Source: Mycobacterium sp. 1274761.0 (GTDB taxonomy: Bacteria > Actinomycetota > Actinomycetes > Mycobacteriales > Mycobacteriaceae). From it: a stretch of DNA of 64,000 nucleotides. This document shows, one piece after another, positions 41,555 through 49,868 of the stretch. Where the stretch lies: contig NZ_LZMC01000111.1 of the NCBI RefSeq assembly GCF_001668615.1, positions 1 to 64,000 of the forward strand. Reading direction: 5' to 3'. The position numbers were made by a program, and so were the translations under genes. Every line of letters begins with the position of its first letter. Position 1 is the stretch's first letter. The notes under the pieces are model-generated. The model saw nothing but the letters and a program-made list of their open reading frames with translations. It made no database searches and had not been told where the DNA came from.

Positions 41555-42784
41555 GTGCGCTTCTTCGACCTGGACGACGACGAACGCGTGATCGCCGAGA
41601 CGGCGGCGGCGTTCGCCGAGAAACGTCTGGCCCCTTACGCGTTGGAGTGGGACAAGACGCATCATTTCCCGGTCGAGGAATTGCGCGAAGCCGCCGAACT
41701 GGGCATGGCGGCGATCTACTGCCGCGAGGACGCGGGCGGCAGCGGTCTGCGCCGTCTCGACGCCGTCCGCATCTTCGAGTGCCTCGCCGCAGCTGATCCC
41801 ACCGTGGCGGCCTTTCTGTCCATCCACAACATGTGCGCGTGGATGGTCGACACCTACGGCACTCACGAACAGCGCAAGTCGTGGGTGCCGAAATTGGCGT
41901 CGATGGAGGCCATCGCGAGCTATTGCCTAACCGAACCTGGTGCGGGATCGGACGCCGCGGCGCTGCGCACCAAGGCCGTCCGGGACGGCGGGAATTATGT
42001 GCTCGACGGCGTCAAGCAGTTCATCTCCGGGGCGGGCGAATCGGACGTCTACATCGTGATGGCCCGCACCGGCGACCCAGAGTCCAAACCAGGGCCGCGC
42101 GGCATTTCGGCGTTCATCGTCGAAAAGGGCACTCCGGGCCTGAGTTTCGGCGCCAACGAGGAGAAGATGGGTTGGAACGCCCAACCCACCGCCCAGGTGA
42201 TCTTCGAGGGCGTACGCGTGCCCGCCGAGGCGATGCTCGGCGGCACCGACGGCGAAGGCACCGGTTTCTCCATCGCCATGAACGGGCTCAACGGCGGGCG
42301 CATCAACATCGCGGCCTGCTCGCTCGGCGGGGCGCAGACCGCATACGAGAAGGCGTCGGCCTATCTGGCCGACCGTGAGGCATTCGGGGGTCCGCTGCTC
42401 GACGAGCCGACCATCCGATTCACCCTCGCCGACATGGCCACCGCGCTGGAGACGTCGCGAACCCTGTTGTGGCGGGCGGCCGTTGCGCTCGATACCAACC
42501 ACCCCGACAAGGTCGAACTGTGCGCGATGGCCAAGCGCTACGTGACCGACGCCTGCTTCCATGTCGCCGATCAAGCGCTGCAGCTGCACGGTGGCTACGG
42601 CTACCTCAACGAGTACGGGCTGGAGAAGATCGTCCGCGATCTTCGGGTACACCGAATCCTCGAGGGAACGAACGAAATAATGCGGGTGGTCATCGGTCGG
42701 GCGGCCGCGGGCCGAGCCCGCAATGCGACTTCCGCGGGCCGAGCCCGCAATTCGACTTCCACGGGCCGAGCCCACGTGTCATAA
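41555..42784 (+). CDS. fadE9: Acyl-CoA dehydrogenase FadE9-like (isobutyryl-CoA) with repeat-derived C-terminus
   Basis: 409 aa, GTG start 3 bp after mmsA. Acyl-CoA dehydrogenase motifs are ASYCLTEPGAGSDAAALRTK, VLDGVKQFISGAGESDVYIV, GMAAIYCREDAGGSG and LQLHGGYGYLNEYGLEKIVR, then RVHRILEGTNEIMRVVIGRA, which is the normal family end. The catalytic Glu lies in the GTNEIMR-proximal region. The last 30 residues (AAGRARNATSAGRARNSTST) are encoded by an in-frame 27-bp tandem repeat and have no homology expected in the family. It oxidises isobutyryl-CoA to methacrylyl-CoA in valine catabolism (inferred from neighbours). Confidence 0.92.
   Translation: MRFFDLDDDERVIAETAAAFAEKRLAPYALEWDKTHHFPVEELREAAELGMAAIYCREDAGGSGLRRLDAVRIFECLAAADPTVAAFLSIHNMCAWMVDTYGTHEQRKSWVPKLASMEAIASYCLTEPGAGSDAAALRTKAVRDGGNYVLDGVKQFISGAGESDVYIVMARTGDPESKPGPRGISAFIVEKGTPGLSFGANEEKMGWNAQPTAQVIFEGVRVPAEAMLGGTDGEGTGFSIAMNGLNGGRINIAACSLGGAQTAYEKASAYLADREAFGGPLLDEPTIRFTLADMATALETSRTLLWRAAVALDTNHPDKVELCAMAKRYVTDACFHVADQALQLHGGYGYLNEYGLEKIVRDLRVHRILEGTNEIMRVVIGRAAAGRARNATSAGRARNSTSTGRAHVS
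42707..42775. repeat. 27-bp in-frame tandem repeat at the 3' end of fadE9
   Basis: Two full units (42707-42733 and 42734-42760) plus a partial third (42761-42775). The core of each is GCGGGC-CGA-GCCCGC, a perfect 6-bp dyad, followed by AATGCGACTTCC. Because 27 is divisible by 3, each copy adds nine residues of the type AGRARNxTS to the protein. Confidence 0.92.
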
Positions 42785-42796
42785 CCAGGAGGGTCA

Positions 42797-43669
42797 ATGG
42801 ACATCGCGTTTCTGGGACTGGGCAACATGGGTGGGCCGATGGCGGCCAACCTCGTCGCGGCCGGTCACACCGTGCATGGATTCGACCCAGTGCAAGCGCT
42901 CAAAGAGGCCGCAGAAGCCAAGGGCGTCAAGGTTTTCGACTCGGGTCCCGCGGCGGTGGCCGACGCCGGCGTGGTGATCACGTCGCTGCCCAACGGCGCG
43001 ATCGTCAAGGCCTGCTACGACGAGGTGCTACCGGCAGCCAAACACGGTGCGCTGTTCATCGACACCTCGACCATCTCGGTCGCCGACGCCCGCGACATTC
43101 ACGCCCAAGCAACCGAGCGCGGTTTCGCGCAGTTGGATGCGCCGGTGTCCGGCGGTGTCAAGGGCGCCACCGCGGGCACGCTGGCGTTCATGGTGGGTGG
43201 CGAGGACGACGCGGTGGAACGCGCGAGGCCGGTACTGGAACCGTTGGCCGGCAAGATCATTCACTGCGGCGGTTCCGGGAACGGCCAAAGCGCCAAGCTG
43301 TGCAACAACATGGTGCTGGCGGTGCAGCAGATCGTCGTCGGAGAAGCCTTCGTGCTGGCCGAGAAGCTCGGCCTGTCCGCGCAGTCGTTGTTCGACGTCA
43401 TCACCGGCGCGACCGGCAACTGCTGGTCGGTGCACACCAACTGCCCCGTGCCGGGGCCTGTGCCGACGTCGCCCGCCAACAACGACTTCAAGCCGGGGTT
43501 CGCGACCGCGTTGATGAACAAGGACCTCGGCCTGGCGATGGACGCCGTCAAGTCGACGGGGTCGGCGGCGCCGCTGGGCAGTCACGCCGCCGAGATCTAC
43601 GCGCAGTTCGCGGCCGACCGCGCAGACAAGGACTTCAGCGCGGTGATCGAACTGCTGCGCGGTAGCTGA
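42797..43669 (+). CDS. mmsB: 3-hydroxyisobutyrate dehydrogenase
   Basis: 290 aa starting MDIAFLGLGNMGGPMAANLV (NAD motif GLGNMG). Substrate-binding DAPVSGGVKGATAGTLAFMV and catalytic Lys segment GNGQSAKLCNNMVLAVQQI are the HIBADH signatures. It oxidises 3-hydroxyisobutyrate to methylmalonate semialdehyde, the substrate of MmsA. A GGAGGG ribosome binding site precedes it. Third gene of the valine operon. Confidence 0.96.
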   Translation: MDIAFLGLGNMGGPMAANLVAAGHTVHGFDPVQALKEAAEAKGVKVFDSGPAAVADAGVVITSLPNGAIVKACYDEVLPAAKHGALFIDTSTISVADARDIHAQATERGFAQLDAPVSGGVKGATAGTLAFMVGGEDDAVERARPVLEPLAGKIIHCGGSGNGQSAKLCNNMVLAVQQIVVGEAFVLAEKLGLSAQSLFDVITGATGNCWSVHTNCPVPGPVPTSPANNDFKPGFATALMNKDLGLAMDAVKSTGSAAPLGSHAAEIYAQFAADRADKDFSAVIELLRGS

Positions 43670-43690
43670 TAGGCCGCGAATGCCGTTTCT

Positions 43691-44494
43691 TCAGGCGGCG
43701 TCGGCAGGCTTGTGCAGCGCGCACCAACGGCGGTGCATCCGTTGGCAATCCGCTATCCGCATCGGCTCGTCGCCGGCGTAATCAGGCCGCACAGAAACCG
43801 CGGCGGGAATGTCGGGGGCGCCGTCCCCGGTGATCACAGCCGTCGCCAGACCCGTCGACGTCGCCGCGCGCAGCCCCGATGCGGACCCGGTGATGGCAAG
43901 CGCATCCTCAGCCTGTATCCCCAGCTCCCACAGCGCCGTTCGGAATACCTCCGGGTCGGGCATGGATTTCTTGACGTCATCGGCGGTCACCACCGTCTCG
44001 ACGATGCCGTCGCCGACCAGTTGGCGCACCAGCGGCTCGGCCCAGCTGCGCCGGCCACTGGTGACCACCGCGACGGCCACGCCCGCGGTGAACGCTTCGG
44101 TGACGAGGTCGGCCAGACCCGGCCGCGGCGTCAGCCCGGCGTCGAGGATCATCTCGTCGAGCATCATCGTCTTGGTGTTGAAGATGTCGTCGGCGAGCAA
44201 CTGGGTCAGCACATCGGACTCGGTAGAGACGCTGCGCTTGCGCAGCTCGGCCGAAATGCGCTGGCGCTCATCCGACAGGGCCAGCAGCTGCCGATACCTC
44301 GTCACGGACCATTCGAAATTCAGCCCGTGCTCGGCGAAGGCGGCGTTATACGCGAGGCGGTGCCCGTCGCACTCGACGTCCGCCAGCGCGTCGAGGTCGA
44401 AGATCAGCGCTCGCAGCGAATCCACCTCGGCGCCGACAGGCGACGCGCAATCCCACCAGAACCGTCCGGCACGCCATGTCTTCTGCTGTGTCAT
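43691..44494 (-). CDS. HAD-superfamily hydrolase, CbbY-like
   Basis: 267 aa from ATG 44494; the frame is open upstream but overlaps the divergent response regulator. HAD fold: motif I reads LIFDLDALADVECDGHRLAY, retaining both Asp of DxD but replacing the usual GT with AL. Motif II is VAVAVVTSGRRSW, motif III SMPDPEVFRTALWELG, motif IV region LAITGSASGLRAA. The N-terminal CbbY-like cap is AFAEHGLNFEWSVTRYRQLL. It likely dephosphorylates a sugar phosphate; the motif I change and the Gly-Ser-Ala in motif IV (usually GDS) raise doubt about full activity. Confidence 0.85.
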   Translation of the reverse strand: MTQQKTWRAGRFWWDCASPVGAEVDSLRALIFDLDALADVECDGHRLAYNAAFAEHGLNFEWSVTRYRQLLALSDERQRISAELRKRSVSTESDVLTQLLADDIFNTKTMMLDEMILDAGLTPRPGLADLVTEAFTAGVAVAVVTSGRRSWAEPLVRQLVGDGIVETVVTADDVKKSMPDPEVFRTALWELGIQAEDALAITGSASGLRAATSTGLATAVITGDGAPDIPAAVSVRPDYAGDEPMRIADCQRMHRRWCALHKPADAA

Positions 44495-44552
44495 AGGCAC
44501 GTTGATTAGGGTGGCCCACACCACACGTTGGCTGCCTCCCCCATTGGGGGGA

Positions 44553-44565
44553 TTGGCCAGGCCAA
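44553..44565. promoter_or_regulatory. Perfect palindrome between the HAD gene and the response regulator
   Basis: TTGGCC-A-GGCCAA, 40 bp upstream of the response regulator ATG. It is flanked on the left by CCCCCATTGGGGGG and on the right by a GGGGG...CCCCC pair. Candidate operator for the divergent promoter region 44495-44605. Confidence 0.5.
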
Positions 44566-44605
44566 GTTGTGGGGGTGTGCTCTCCCCCGGCTCTAAGGTA
44601 TTGCC

Positions 44606-45271
44606 ATGGCCTCCGACACCCCGCCAGTACGAATCGTGCTGGTAGACGACCACGAGATGGTCATCGAGGGACTCAAGGCGATGCTCGCTGCCTTCGCCGA
44701 CCGGGTGGAGGTAGTGGGGCAGGCCGTCGGTGCTGAGCGAGCGCTCAGCGTGGTTGACGAACTCGATCCCGACATCGTGCTTTCCGACGTGCGGATGCAG
44801 GGTTCGTCCGGACTGGACCTGTGCCAGGCCCTGCGGGAGCGTAAGCAAGACCGCAAAGTCGTCATGCTGTCGGTCTACGACGATGAGCAGTACCTGTTCC
44901 AGGCCCTGCGCGTAGGCGCGGCCGGCTACCTGTTGAAGAGCATCAGCAGCGACGAGCTGGTGCGGCAGCTCGAGTTCGCTCACCGCGGCGCGACAGCCAT
45001 CGATCCGGGCATGGCAGCCCGTGCCGCCGACACCGCCGCCAGGATGCAGCGCGACGAGTTCTGGCCCGGTGCCCGCCAAGGCCTCACCCAGCGCGAGAGC
45101 GAGATCCTCTCCCTGGTCGTCAACGGGCTGTCCAACCGGGGTATCGCGGCCAGGCTCGTCATCAGCGACGAGACGGTGAAAACCCACCTGCGGTCGATCT
45201 ATCGCAAGCTGGGTGTCAGCGATCGCACCGGCGCCGTCGCCACCGCTCTGCGGGAAGGTATCTACCAATGA
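44606..45271 (+). CDS. NarL/LuxR-family response regulator
   Basis: 221 aa. Receiver domain with acidic pocket DDHEM (14-18), phosphoacceptor D61 (VLSDVRMQGSSGLDL) and the switch Lys in GAAGYLLKSISSDEL. The C-terminal LuxR-type HTH is GLTQRESEILSLVVNGLSNR then VISDETVKTHLRSIYRKLGV. The stop overlaps the ATG of the histidine kinase (ATGA). Target genes are unknown; the nearby divergent HAD gene and its palindrome are candidates. Confidence 0.93.
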   Translation: MASDTPPVRIVLVDDHEMVIEGLKAMLAAFADRVEVVGQAVGAERALSVVDELDPDIVLSDVRMQGSSGLDLCQALRERKQDRKVVMLSVYDDEQYLFQALRVGAAGYLLKSISSDELVRQLEFAHRGATAIDPGMAARAADTAARMQRDEFWPGARQGLTQRESEILSLVVNGLSNRGIAARLVISDETVKTHLRSIYRKLGVSDRTGAVATALREGIYQ

Positions 45272-46491
45272 GTCCGGTCGGCGGAGGTCCGTTGCGTCCC
45301 AACGCTGTTCGCGATCTCGTCGACGCCGACCGTGAGCTCGCCCTCTTGCGTGAGCTGATCCAGGCGGCTTCCAGCGGCCCCGGTGTCGAGCCGCTCGCCG
45401 CGGCGGCCGCCCGGATGATCACCGCCGCCACCGCTACCGATGTCTGCTTCGTGCACGTGCTCGACGACAGCGATCGGTCGCTGACGCTGGCCGGTGCGAC
45501 GCCGCCGTTCGACAGCGAGGTGGGCAAGATCCGGCTTCCGTTGGGCTCCGGTGTATCCGGCTGGGTCGCCAGCCATCGTGAACCGGTCGTCATCACCCAC
45601 GACAAGGAATCCGACCCGCGGTACATGCCGTTCCAGTCGCTTCGCGGGTCCGACTTCACGTCGATGGTGTCGGTGCCGATGGAGACCGACCCCGGCGGCC
45701 TGGTCGGCGTGCTCAACGTGCACACCGTCGAGCGGCGGGAGTTCACGCCCGGCGATGTCGAACTGCTGCTGGTGATCGGCCGGCTCATCGCAGGGGCGCT
45801 GCACCAAGCGCGGTTGCACCGGCAACTCGTCGCCCGCGAACGCGCGCACGAGAACTTCGTCGAGCAGGTCATCGAGGCCCAGGAGCTCGAACGTCGCCGG
45901 TTGGCCGGTGATATTCACGACGGCATCTCGCAGCGGTTGATCACACTGTCCTACCGGCTCGACGCAGCGACGCGCGCGACCGATTCCGCCGCAATGGCCG
46001 AACAACTGGGTATGGCAAGGGAACTCGTCGAGCTCACCCTGCAGGAGGCGCGCGCGGCGATCAGCGGGCTGCGTCCTCCGGTGCTCGATGACCTGGGGCT
46101 GGCAGGCGGACTGGCCAGCCTCGCGCGTTCGATCGGCCAGATCGACGTGAAGGTCGACCTCGCCGACACGCGGTTGCCCGACCACATCGAGCTCGCGTTG
46201 TACCGCATCGCCCAGGAATGCCTGCAGAACGTCGTCAAACACGCACAGGCGTCGACGGCGCGGTTGTTGTTCGTGGTCGAGGACGACACGGCCCGGCTCG
46301 AAATCGTCGACGACGGAGTGGGTTTCGATACGTTCGAGCACCCGCTGGGTGGCGACGAGATGGGCGGCTATGGTCTGCTGTCGATGGCCGAGCGCGCCGA
46401 GATCGTCGGCGGCCGGCTCAACATCCGGTCGCGCCCCGGTGCGGGCACCGCCGTCACGGCGACCATCCCGCTACCCAACGTCGCCGACTAG
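45268..46491 (+). CDS. GAF-domain sensor histidine kinase (HisKA_3)
   Basis: 407 aa, no transmembrane helices. A GAF sensor domain at about 40-190 (RLPLGSGVSGWVASHREPVV; SMVSVPMETDPGGLVGVLNV). The HisKA_3 phosphoacceptor helix is ERRRLAGDIHDGISQRLITL with the DIHDG His. The HATPase_c domain has YRIAQECLQNVVKHAQAS, IVDDGVGFD and GGYGLLSMAERAEIVGG. The soluble GAF domain suggests sensing of a small molecule or redox cue in the cytosol. Cognate of the preceding regulator. Confidence 0.93.
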   Translation: MSPVGGGPLRPNAVRDLVDADRELALLRELIQAASSGPGVEPLAAAAARMITAATATDVCFVHVLDDSDRSLTLAGATPPFDSEVGKIRLPLGSGVSGWVASHREPVVITHDKESDPRYMPFQSLRGSDFTSMVSVPMETDPGGLVGVLNVHTVERREFTPGDVELLLVIGRLIAGALHQARLHRQLVARERAHENFVEQVIEAQELERRRLAGDIHDGISQRLITLSYRLDAATRATDSAAMAEQLGMARELVELTLQEARAAISGLRPPVLDDLGLAGGLASLARSIGQIDVKVDLADTRLPDHIELALYRIAQECLQNVVKHAQASTARLLFVVEDDTARLEIVDDGVGFDTFEHPLGGDEMGGYGLLSMAERAEIVGGRLNIRSRPGAGTAVTATIPLPNVAD

Positions 46492-46504
46492 CGATGCACC
46501 GCTG

Positions 46505-46558
46505 GTTTGTGAACTTGACGACGTTTTTCGGCGTTTTTCCGTCGTCAGATTCGCAAAC
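46505..46558. terminator. Bidirectional terminator between the histidine kinase and marR genes
   Basis: A 19-bp imperfect inverted repeat (46505-46523 with 46540-46558; 16 of 19 paired). The loop region carries two runs of five T around CGGCG. It lies between two converging genes. Confidence 0.7.
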
Positions 46559-46565
46559 GAAGGCG

Positions 46566-47075
46566 CTAGAAGTCGCCCGCTTGGCGGCGCAAGGTTTCGA
46601 TCGAGGCGGCCAGCGCCCGCGACTCCTCGTCGGAGATGCCGATGTCGGCGAAGACGTCGTTGTTGAGCGTGACGGTCGCATCTTCGACGGTGGACCGGCC
46701 GAGCTCGGTGATCTGCACCAGCGTGGTGCGCCCGTCGGTGGGGTGCGGCAGCCGCTTAACCAGCCCATGTGCCTCCAGCCGCCGGATCGCATGCGTGACG
46801 CTGGTGACATGGACTTGCAGCCGGTCGGAGGCCTTGGTGATCGGCAGCGCGCCGTTGCGGGTGAATGCCAGCAGCCGCAGCAGCTCGTAGCGCGCGAAGC
46901 TGAGGTCATAGGGCCGCAGCGCGTTCTCGACACGAGCCAACAGGATCTGGTGCGCACGCATGACCGAGGTGACCGCGACCATGCCGTCGGCCACATCTGC
47001 CCACCCGGCACGCTCCCAGTTGGCTCGCGCGAGCTCGATGGGGTCCCGCTTGCGCCCGGAGGGTTCTGAGGCCAC
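46566..47075 (-). CDS. MarR-family transcriptional regulator
   Basis: 169 aa, GTG start. Winged-helix MarR core: FARYELLRLLAFTRNGALPI, TKASDRLQVHVTSVTHAIRR (recognition helix) and LVKRLPHPTDGRTTLVQITE (wing). The N-terminus MASEPSGRKRDPIELARANW is an extension. It lies 39 bp downstream of the aminotransferase gene on the same strand, so it may be the last gene of the biosynthetic operon and its regulator. It may instead be the conserved regulator found near rslA in other mycobacteria (I recall Rv0737 there), with the biosynthetic genes inserted next to it. Confidence 0.9.
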   Translation of the reverse strand: MASEPSGRKRDPIELARANWERAGWADVADGMVAVTSVMRAHQILLARVENALRPYDLSFARYELLRLLAFTRNGALPITKASDRLQVHVTSVTHAIRRLEAHGLVKRLPHPTDGRTTLVQITELGRSTVEDATVTLNNDVFADIGISDEESRALAASIETLRRQAGDF

Positions 47076-47114
47076 GCCTCTTCATACCGCAGCCCACGGG
47101 GAACGAGGCGGGAT

Positions 47115-48155
47115 TTAGGTCGACGCGAACGGCTCCAGCGCGCTCAGCACGGCCCGCGTCGACTGGCGGTTGCCCACAGTGATCCTCACGCTGCCGTTGG
47201 CGTATTCGCGGACCTGGAGGCCGGTGTTTTCGAAGAACTGCCGCCACGGCGTGCTGTTGGCCGGCAAGTACACGAAATTGGCGTGCCCATCGGTGCTGTA
47301 GATCCCCATCGAGTGCAGCCGCATCCGCAGATAGCGTCGTTCCGACGAGATCATCTGGATCCGTTGCTGCAGTTGACTTTCCGCATCATAGGAGGCAGCG
47401 ACCGCCACCAGACTGGTGATGCCGATGCCGAACGGCAACTGCATCGTCCACAGTTTCCTGGCTAGATCGGGCGCACAGAAGCCGTACCCGATGCGCAGCC
47501 CGGCCAGTCCGTAAGCCTTCGAAAAGGTGCGCAGCACCACCAGATTGGGGAACCGCTTGACCAGCGCAAGCGCGTCGAGCTGGTGCTCTGGGGCGAGGAA
47601 TTCGACGTAGGCCTCGTCGAGCAGGACGACGGTGTCCGACGGCACGCGGGTCAAGAACTGCTCGACGTCGCCGGCCGGTTCGATGGTGCCGGTCGGATTG
47701 TGCGGACGGCAGAGCACCACCACGCGTGCGTCTGCGGCCGCCTCGGCCATGCCATTTAGGTCATGGTGACCGTGTTCGTCCAGGTCGACGGTCACCGAAA
47801 CCAGCCGGGCCATCTGCGCGAAGATCGGGTAGCCGTCGAACGTCGGCGACGTCATCACCATCCGGTCGCCCGGGCTGGTCACCGCGCGCAACACCTGCAT
47901 GATCACCCCGGTCGCGCCGGCGCCGATCACCACCTGCTCCTCACCGACCCCGACATGCGCGGCGATCAACGCGCGCAGCCGCTCGGGCAGAAATTCTGGA
48001 TAGCGATTGGCGACATCGAGTGACTCGGTCAGCGCCGACCGAACCCCGGGCAGCGGCGGGAACGGATTCTCGTTGAGCGACAACGCCAGCGGGTTCACCG
48101 CGCTCGGCAACGCGGATACCGCTTCGGTCAGCTCGCTCTGCGCCGAGCCCATCAT
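47115..48155 (-). CDS. HisC-like class I/II aminotransferase
   Basis: 346 aa from ATG 48155, which overlaps the previous stop by four bases (ATGA); five upstream in-frame codons are possible. PLP enzyme of the histidinol-phosphate aminotransferase group: ALSLNENPFPPLPGVRSAL, VVIGAGATGVIMQVLRAVTS, VVVLCRPHNPTGTIEPAGD, LLDEAYVEFLAPEHQ and the PLP-lysine site RTFSKAYGLAGLRIGYG. Because the neighbours are a KAS III-like enzyme and a ThDP enzyme, not his genes, it more likely transaminates a ketone product of that pathway (inference). Confidence 0.9.
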   Translation of the reverse strand: MMGSAQSELTEAVSALPSAVNPLALSLNENPFPPLPGVRSALTESLDVANRYPEFLPERLRALIAAHVGVGEEQVVIGAGATGVIMQVLRAVTSPGDRMVMTSPTFDGYPIFAQMARLVSVTVDLDEHGHHDLNGMAEAAADARVVVLCRPHNPTGTIEPAGDVEQFLTRVPSDTVVLLDEAYVEFLAPEHQLDALALVKRFPNLVVLRTFSKAYGLAGLRIGYGFCAPDLARKLWTMQLPFGIGITSLVAVAASYDAESQLQQRIQMISSERRYLRMRLHSMGIYSTDGHANFVYLPANSTPWRQFFENTGLQVREYANGSVRITVGNRQSTRAVLSALEPFAST

Positions 48156-49162
48156 CCCCGACCGCCCCACCGAATGGCGGCCGCGCCCGCGAAGTCACCC
48201 GCATGGGCGAAGGCAGCCATAAGCGCCACGTCGCCCGCCTTGAGCTGGCCGTCGGAGATCGCGGCCTCCAGGTTCACCGGGATCCCTGCGGCGAACAGGT
48301 TGCCGCACCGGTCGAACGTGTCGCGATGCTTTTCTCGCGGCAGCTCCAACGCCTCGCGCCAGTTCCGCAGGAACGCCCGGTTGGGCTGGTTGGTCACCAA
48401 CAGGTCCAGATCCTTCGGCTTGACGCCGATCCGGTCGCAGACGGCGTAGGAGACTTCGGGCACCTGCCGGTTACCCCGCGCGAGCACCTTGGTGATCTTG
48501 CTTTCGGTGAAGCCGATACAGCCCTCGCCGGGACCCGCTTGCCACCACTTGCGGTATGGGTCGACCGCGATGGTCATGTCGCCGGCGAACTCGCCGTAGG
48601 TACGGCATTCGATGTCGAGAATCGGCGACGTGTCCGACCGCGCGAGCAGGCCGACGGCCGCGCCGTCCCCGGGCACCGACGCCTGCGCCTTCGCGCGAAC
48701 GGTCGCCTGGTCGAAGATGGTGCCCGCCGCATTCTGGACGACGGCGATCAGCGCCGTCTCCGCTTGGCCCGACTCGATCAGCGACCGAGCTACGTTCATG
48801 GCGAGCAGGAACGCCGCACACCCGCCGTTGTGCAGATCGAGCACCCAGTTGGGTTTCATGCCGAGCCGATGCGCGACGCCACCGCCGCTGCCGTAGAACG
48901 GCATGTCCGGCAACTGAACATGAGTGATCAGCACGTCGACGTTGGCTATTGTGTCCTGGCCGTGACGTTCGACCAGTCCGGCCGTCGCACGCTCGACCAT
49001 GTCGATGGCCGTCTCGTCCTCGGCCACATGGTGGCGAAGCCTCGGGGCCCGGAACATCACGTTGTCGCGCAGGTCGTCGGTTTCGGCGAACCCGGCGTAG
49101 TAGTCGGCGCTGACCGGTTCGCCCGGCAGGTACGTCGAAATATCCAACAAGCTGGTTGTCAT
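48152..49162 (-). CDS. KAS III (FabH)-like enzyme with His-to-Asn active-site change
   Basis: 336 aa. Thiolase fold of the 3-oxoacyl-ACP synthase III type. Nucleophile C115 lies in DLHNGGCAAFLLAMNVARSL. The Asn of the triad is N288 (FDRCGNLFAAGIPVNLEAA). The segment aligned to FabH VPHQAN reads LLVTNQPNRAF, so the catalytic His is replaced by N258. Loss of His should disfavour decarboxylation of malonyl-ACP and suggests an acyl transfer or a non-decarboxylative condensation (inference). It begins 34 bp after the SRPBCC gene and is coupled to the aminotransferase by ATGA. Confidence 0.88.
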   Translation of the reverse strand: MTTSLLDISTYLPGEPVSADYYAGFAETDDLRDNVMFRAPRLRHHVAEDETAIDMVERATAGLVERHGQDTIANVDVLITHVQLPDMPFYGSGGGVAHRLGMKPNWVLDLHNGGCAAFLLAMNVARSLIESGQAETALIAVVQNAAGTIFDQATVRAKAQASVPGDGAAVGLLARSDTSPILDIECRTYGEFAGDMTIAVDPYRKWWQAGPGEGCIGFTESKITKVLARGNRQVPEVSYAVCDRIGVKPKDLDLLVTNQPNRAFLRNWREALELPREKHRDTFDRCGNLFAAGIPVNLEAAISDGQLKAGDVALMAAFAHAGDFAGAAAIRWGGRG

Positions 49163-49196
49163 TGTGCTCCTCGCGTCCGCGTGGTCATCATGTTCC

Positions 49197-49868
49197 TCAC
49201 TTCATCCACGCCGGAGTGACCGGCAAGCCGTTGTGATGCCTGTATTCGGCAATTGCCTTGAGGTTCTTCAGCTCCAGTAGATGACCGGGACCGAACATCT
49301 CCCAGAAGTCGCCTACCCACACCGGTCGCGCCGGTGGCGCGGTCTCGGGGTACGGATTCTTGTCGTAGAACGGGTGATGGCAGTTGGTCCACAGCACAAC
49401 CGATCCCGGCTTGTCGAATACCAGCTGCGCATCGACAATGCGCATCAAATAGATCATCCATAGGTGCTTGCCCTGATCCCACGCGCAGTGATAGTCGACC
49501 GTACGGGCCTCTTTGTTGGCGACGGTGCGGGTGAAGATCGGGCTTCCTTTGTCACCGCCCAGCTTGTCGTATGCCACCCAGAGTCCCGGTTCCTCGGTCG
49601 GTGCGAAACCCCGCAGGCTGTAAGTCCACTCTTCCAGGCAGCGGGTATCGGACATGTAGTCGAACAGCTCGTCAGGCGGACAGTCGATGTAATCGTTGAC
49701 AGTGCAATAGGTTCCGAACACCTCGTCGTGCGGATAAACCGACCGCATCATGTCCATGATGATCGGGGTGGCCTTCTCCCTTGGCATGTCCTCAACACGG
49801 ATCAACCCGTCGATCGGGTCTGCCGAGCCACGGTGGGCGGTGATGTCATCAAGCGCGGGCAGCGACAT
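49197..49868 (-). CDS. SRPBCC/START-like protein of the ThDP-KAS III operon
   Basis: 223 aa. An SRPBCC-like helix-grip fold is suggested by YCTVNDYIDCPPDELFDYMS, DTRCLEEWTYSLRGFAPTEE and the long C-terminal helix GHLLELKNLKAIAEYRHHN. The central part is rich in Trp, Tyr and His (DYHCAWDQGKHLWMIYLMRI; WTNCHHPFYDKN), which may line a ligand cavity or bind a metal. Relatives serve as polyketide cyclases/aromatases or lipid carriers. Its start lies 20 bases inside the 3' end of the ThDP-enzyme gene, so the two are tightly coupled. Exact activity unknown. Confidence 0.8.
   Translation of the reverse strand: MSLPALDDITAHRGSADPIDGLIRVEDMPREKATPIIMDMMRSVYPHDEVFGTYCTVNDYIDCPPDELFDYMSDTRCLEEWTYSLRGFAPTEEPGLWVAYDKLGGDKGSPIFTRTVANKEARTVDYHCAWDQGKHLWMIYLMRIVDAQLVFDKPGSVVLWTNCHHPFYDKNPYPETAPPARPVWVGDFWEMFGPGHLLELKNLKAIAEYRHHNGLPVTPAWMK

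Noticed and set aside
47115..48155. Histidinol-phosphate aminotransferase HisC of histidine biosynthesis
   Set aside because: Motifs fit the HisC-like family, but no his genes are nearby and the gene is coupled to KAS III-like and ThDP enzyme genes, so the primary HisC call is not supported.
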